This document shows positions 62,824 through 64,000 of a DNA stretch of 64,000 bases, in pieces (positions within the stretch are counted from its first letter, which is position 1; each line of letters starts with the position of its first letter). The translations under genes and the position numbers were made by a program. Source of the DNA: Thermanaerothrix daxensis (GTDB taxonomy: Bacteria; Chloroflexota; Anaerolineae; Anaerolineales; Anaerolineaceae); the NCBI RefSeq assembly GCF_001306145.1, contig NZ_LGKO01000005.1:744001-808000 (forward strand). Reading direction: 5' to 3'. The notes under the pieces were generated by a model. The model was not told the origin of the DNA, made no database searches, and worked only from the letters and a program-made list of their open reading frames with translations.

Positions 62824-63942
62824 ATGGCTCCGCGTGATTATTACGAGGTTTTAGGCGTTAGCCGGGATGCAACCCTGGATGAAATCAAGTCAGCCTTTCG
62901 TAGTCTGGCGCGCAAATACCATCCAGATGTCAACAAATCGCCAGATGCAGAAAGTATTTTTAAGGAAATAAACGAAGCCTATAGTGTGCTCTCTGACCCG
63001 GAGAAGCGGGCTGCCTACGACCGTTATGGTCATGCAGGGGTCAGCGGTATGGGGGGCATGCCCGACTTCACCACCATAGACTTTGCAGATCTCTTTGAGG
63101 AGTTCTTCGGTTTCGGCATGGGGGGTGGTGCGCGCCGTCAGCGCCGTGCACCTCGGCGTGGTGCTGACCTGCATACCACCCTCTGGCTTGAATTTGAAGA
63201 AGCCGTTTTTGGCACCGAAAAAGAGATTGAGATCACCCGCGACGAAACCTGTAGCGTATGTCATGGGAGTGGTGCCGAACCGGGAACCTCCCCTACGCGC
63301 TGTCCCACTTGTGGGGGGAGAGGGGAAGTGCGCCAGACGCGCCAGACCTTCTTAGGTTCTCTGGTTCAGGTTATTACCTGCCCCACCTGCAATGGGAGCG
63401 GCGAGGTTATTCAGACACCCTGCCACCAGTGCCGCGGGCGCGGGCTTGAACGACGTACTCTCCGTAAAACCGTGCGCATACCGGCAGGAGTGGATAATGG
63501 CACTCAGATCCGCCTAGCGGGTGAAGGGCAGCCGGGTGTTTATGGGGGGCCAAATGGCAACCTTTATATCGAGATCCGTGTTAAGGAGCATAAGTACTTC
63601 CGGCGCAAGGATGATGATATTTTGCTTGACCTCAATATCAGCATTCCGCAAGCTGTACTTGGGGCTGAGATTGAGGTACCGACTGTGGATGGGAAAACTA
63701 AATTGACCATCCCGCCGGGTACTCAGCCGGGTAAGGTTTTCCGCCTGAAAGGGAAAGGCGTGCCTCATCTACGTGGGAATGGGCGCGGCGATCAACTTGT
63801 GATCGTCAACGTGGAGATACCAACACGCCTGACTACCGAACAGCGAGAATTGTTCGAGAAACTGGCCAAAACTATGGGGGCAGAGCCGCGTCCGCAAGAG
63901 AAATCCTTCCTTGATCTCTTAAAGGAGGTTCTGGGTGGCTGA
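62824..63942 (+). CDS. dnaJ: Co-chaperone DnaJ (Hsp40)
   Basis: A 372-residue type I DnaJ. J-domain with KYHPDVNKS (HPD about 35), a Gly-rich stretch ([20 protein letters not shown] ... GMGGGARRQ), four zinc-binding repeats ([32 protein letters not shown]) and C-terminal substrate domains ([20 protein letters not shown]). It stimulates DnaK ATPase. AGATAGG precedes the ATG weakly. Its stop overlaps the prmA GTG start by a few bases. Confidence 0.98.
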   Translation: MAPRDYYEVLGVSRDATLDEIKSAFRSLARKYHPDVNKSPDAESIFKEINEAYSVLSDPEKRAAYDRYGHAGVSGMGGMPDFTTIDFADLFEEFFGFGMGGGARRQRRAPRRGADLHTTLWLEFEEAVFGTEKEIEITRDETCSVCHGSGAEPGTSPTRCPTCGGRGEVRQTRQTFLGSLVQVITCPTCNGSGEVIQTPCHQCRGRGLERRTLRKTVRIPAGVDNGTQIRLAGEGQPGVYGGPNGNLYIEIRVKEHKYFRRKDDDILLDLNISIPQAVLGAEIEVPTVDGKTKLTIPPGTQPGKVFRLKGKGVPHLRGNGRGDQLVIVNVEIPTRLTTEQRELFEKLAKTMGAEPRPQEKSFLDLLKEVLGG

Positions 63943-64000
63943 ACCACGCTGGCTGGAGGTTTCGCTGACGGTGGATGAGGAATTGGCAGAAGCCGTGGCC
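63935..64000 (+). CDS. prmA: Ribosomal protein L11 methyltransferase PrmA, N-terminus only
   Basis: Twenty-two codons remain in the window. GTG 63935, eight bases inside the dnaJ end, has AAAGGAGG upstream. The visible [21 protein letters not shown] matches the start of PrmA (WLEVSxxV-D-x-E-x-A-E-A-V), and prmA directly after dnaJ is a common order in Gram-positives and Chloroflexi. Confidence 0.8.
   Translation, partial: MAEPRWLEVSLTVDEELAEAVA

Overview
The window looks like chromosomal core sequence of a member of the Chloroflexota, most likely class Anaerolineae. This is an inference from gene content and protein style, not from a marker search. Supporting points are the NBR1-type Ig-like lipoprotein, CapA-like lipoproteins with long N-terminal extensions, CpXC and DUF4870 proteins, a NuoE-NuoF fusion serving a formate dehydrogenase, a cyclic 2,3-diphosphoglycerate synthase homologue and a CIRCE-controlled hrcA-grpE-dnaK-dnaJ-prmA cluster. 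Base composition appears moderately G+C-rich and even. I see no phage, insertion sequence, CRISPR array, rRNA or tRNA gene.

Layout. 1-4.2 kb: the start of a divergent serine hydroxymethyltransferase, a monoglyceride-lipase-like hydrolase, an ECF sigma factor with DegV and a small membrane protein, a monothiol glutaredoxin and a helical protein. 4.2-8.9 kb: a MarR regulator and a heterodimeric ABC exporter, closed by a strong bidirectional terminator. 8.9-15.5 kb: a DUF4870 protein, then an NAD-linked formate dehydrogenase module (NuoEF fusion, NuoG-like Fe-S subunit, molybdopterin subunit) next to mobA and fdhD. 15.6-26.3 kb: comM, an orphan thiolase, two tandem CapA-like lipoproteins, a cyclase, a NYN/cold-shock protein, an Ig-like lipoprotein, phosphoglucose/phosphomannose isomerase and bioY. 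26.4-34.3 kb: cydDC, a CpXC protein, and an aminotransferase coupled to a sensor kinase.

34.5-44.1 kb is the central-metabolism and translation block: a Rex/CRP-type operator, a tiny leader ORF, membrane-anchored yvcK, gap, pgk, rpsT, argS, the cDPG synthase homologue, obgE and nadD. 44.0-47.1 kb is a reverse-strand ECF sigma / anti-sigma / polymer-former / toast-rack envelope-stress operon. 47.2-50.3 kb holds an EamA transporter, dodecin, a candidate small RNA, a SET-domain methyltransferase and a SAM hydrolase. 50.3-53.9 kb is a MoxR-DUF58-DUF4129 operon. 53.9-58.9 kb (reverse) carries a SLC13/RCK transporter, tgt, uppP, udk and a VTT membrane protein. 59.0-64.0 kb is the CIRCE-regulated chaperone operon running into prmA at the edge.

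The most notable sequence-level signals are: (i) a -10 box placed exactly six bases before the start codon at five loci, the geometry expected for leaderless mRNAs; (ii) the Rex/CRP-type dyad and 16-codon leader ORF in front of yvcK-gap-pgk, with an 18-bp hairpin between gap and pgk; (iii) a promoter-to-terminator unit near 48.5-48.7 kb that resembles a free-standing small RNA; (iv) the fused and cluster-depleted electron-transfer subunits of the formate dehydrogenase. Most of the window is otherwise ordinary housekeeping sequence.
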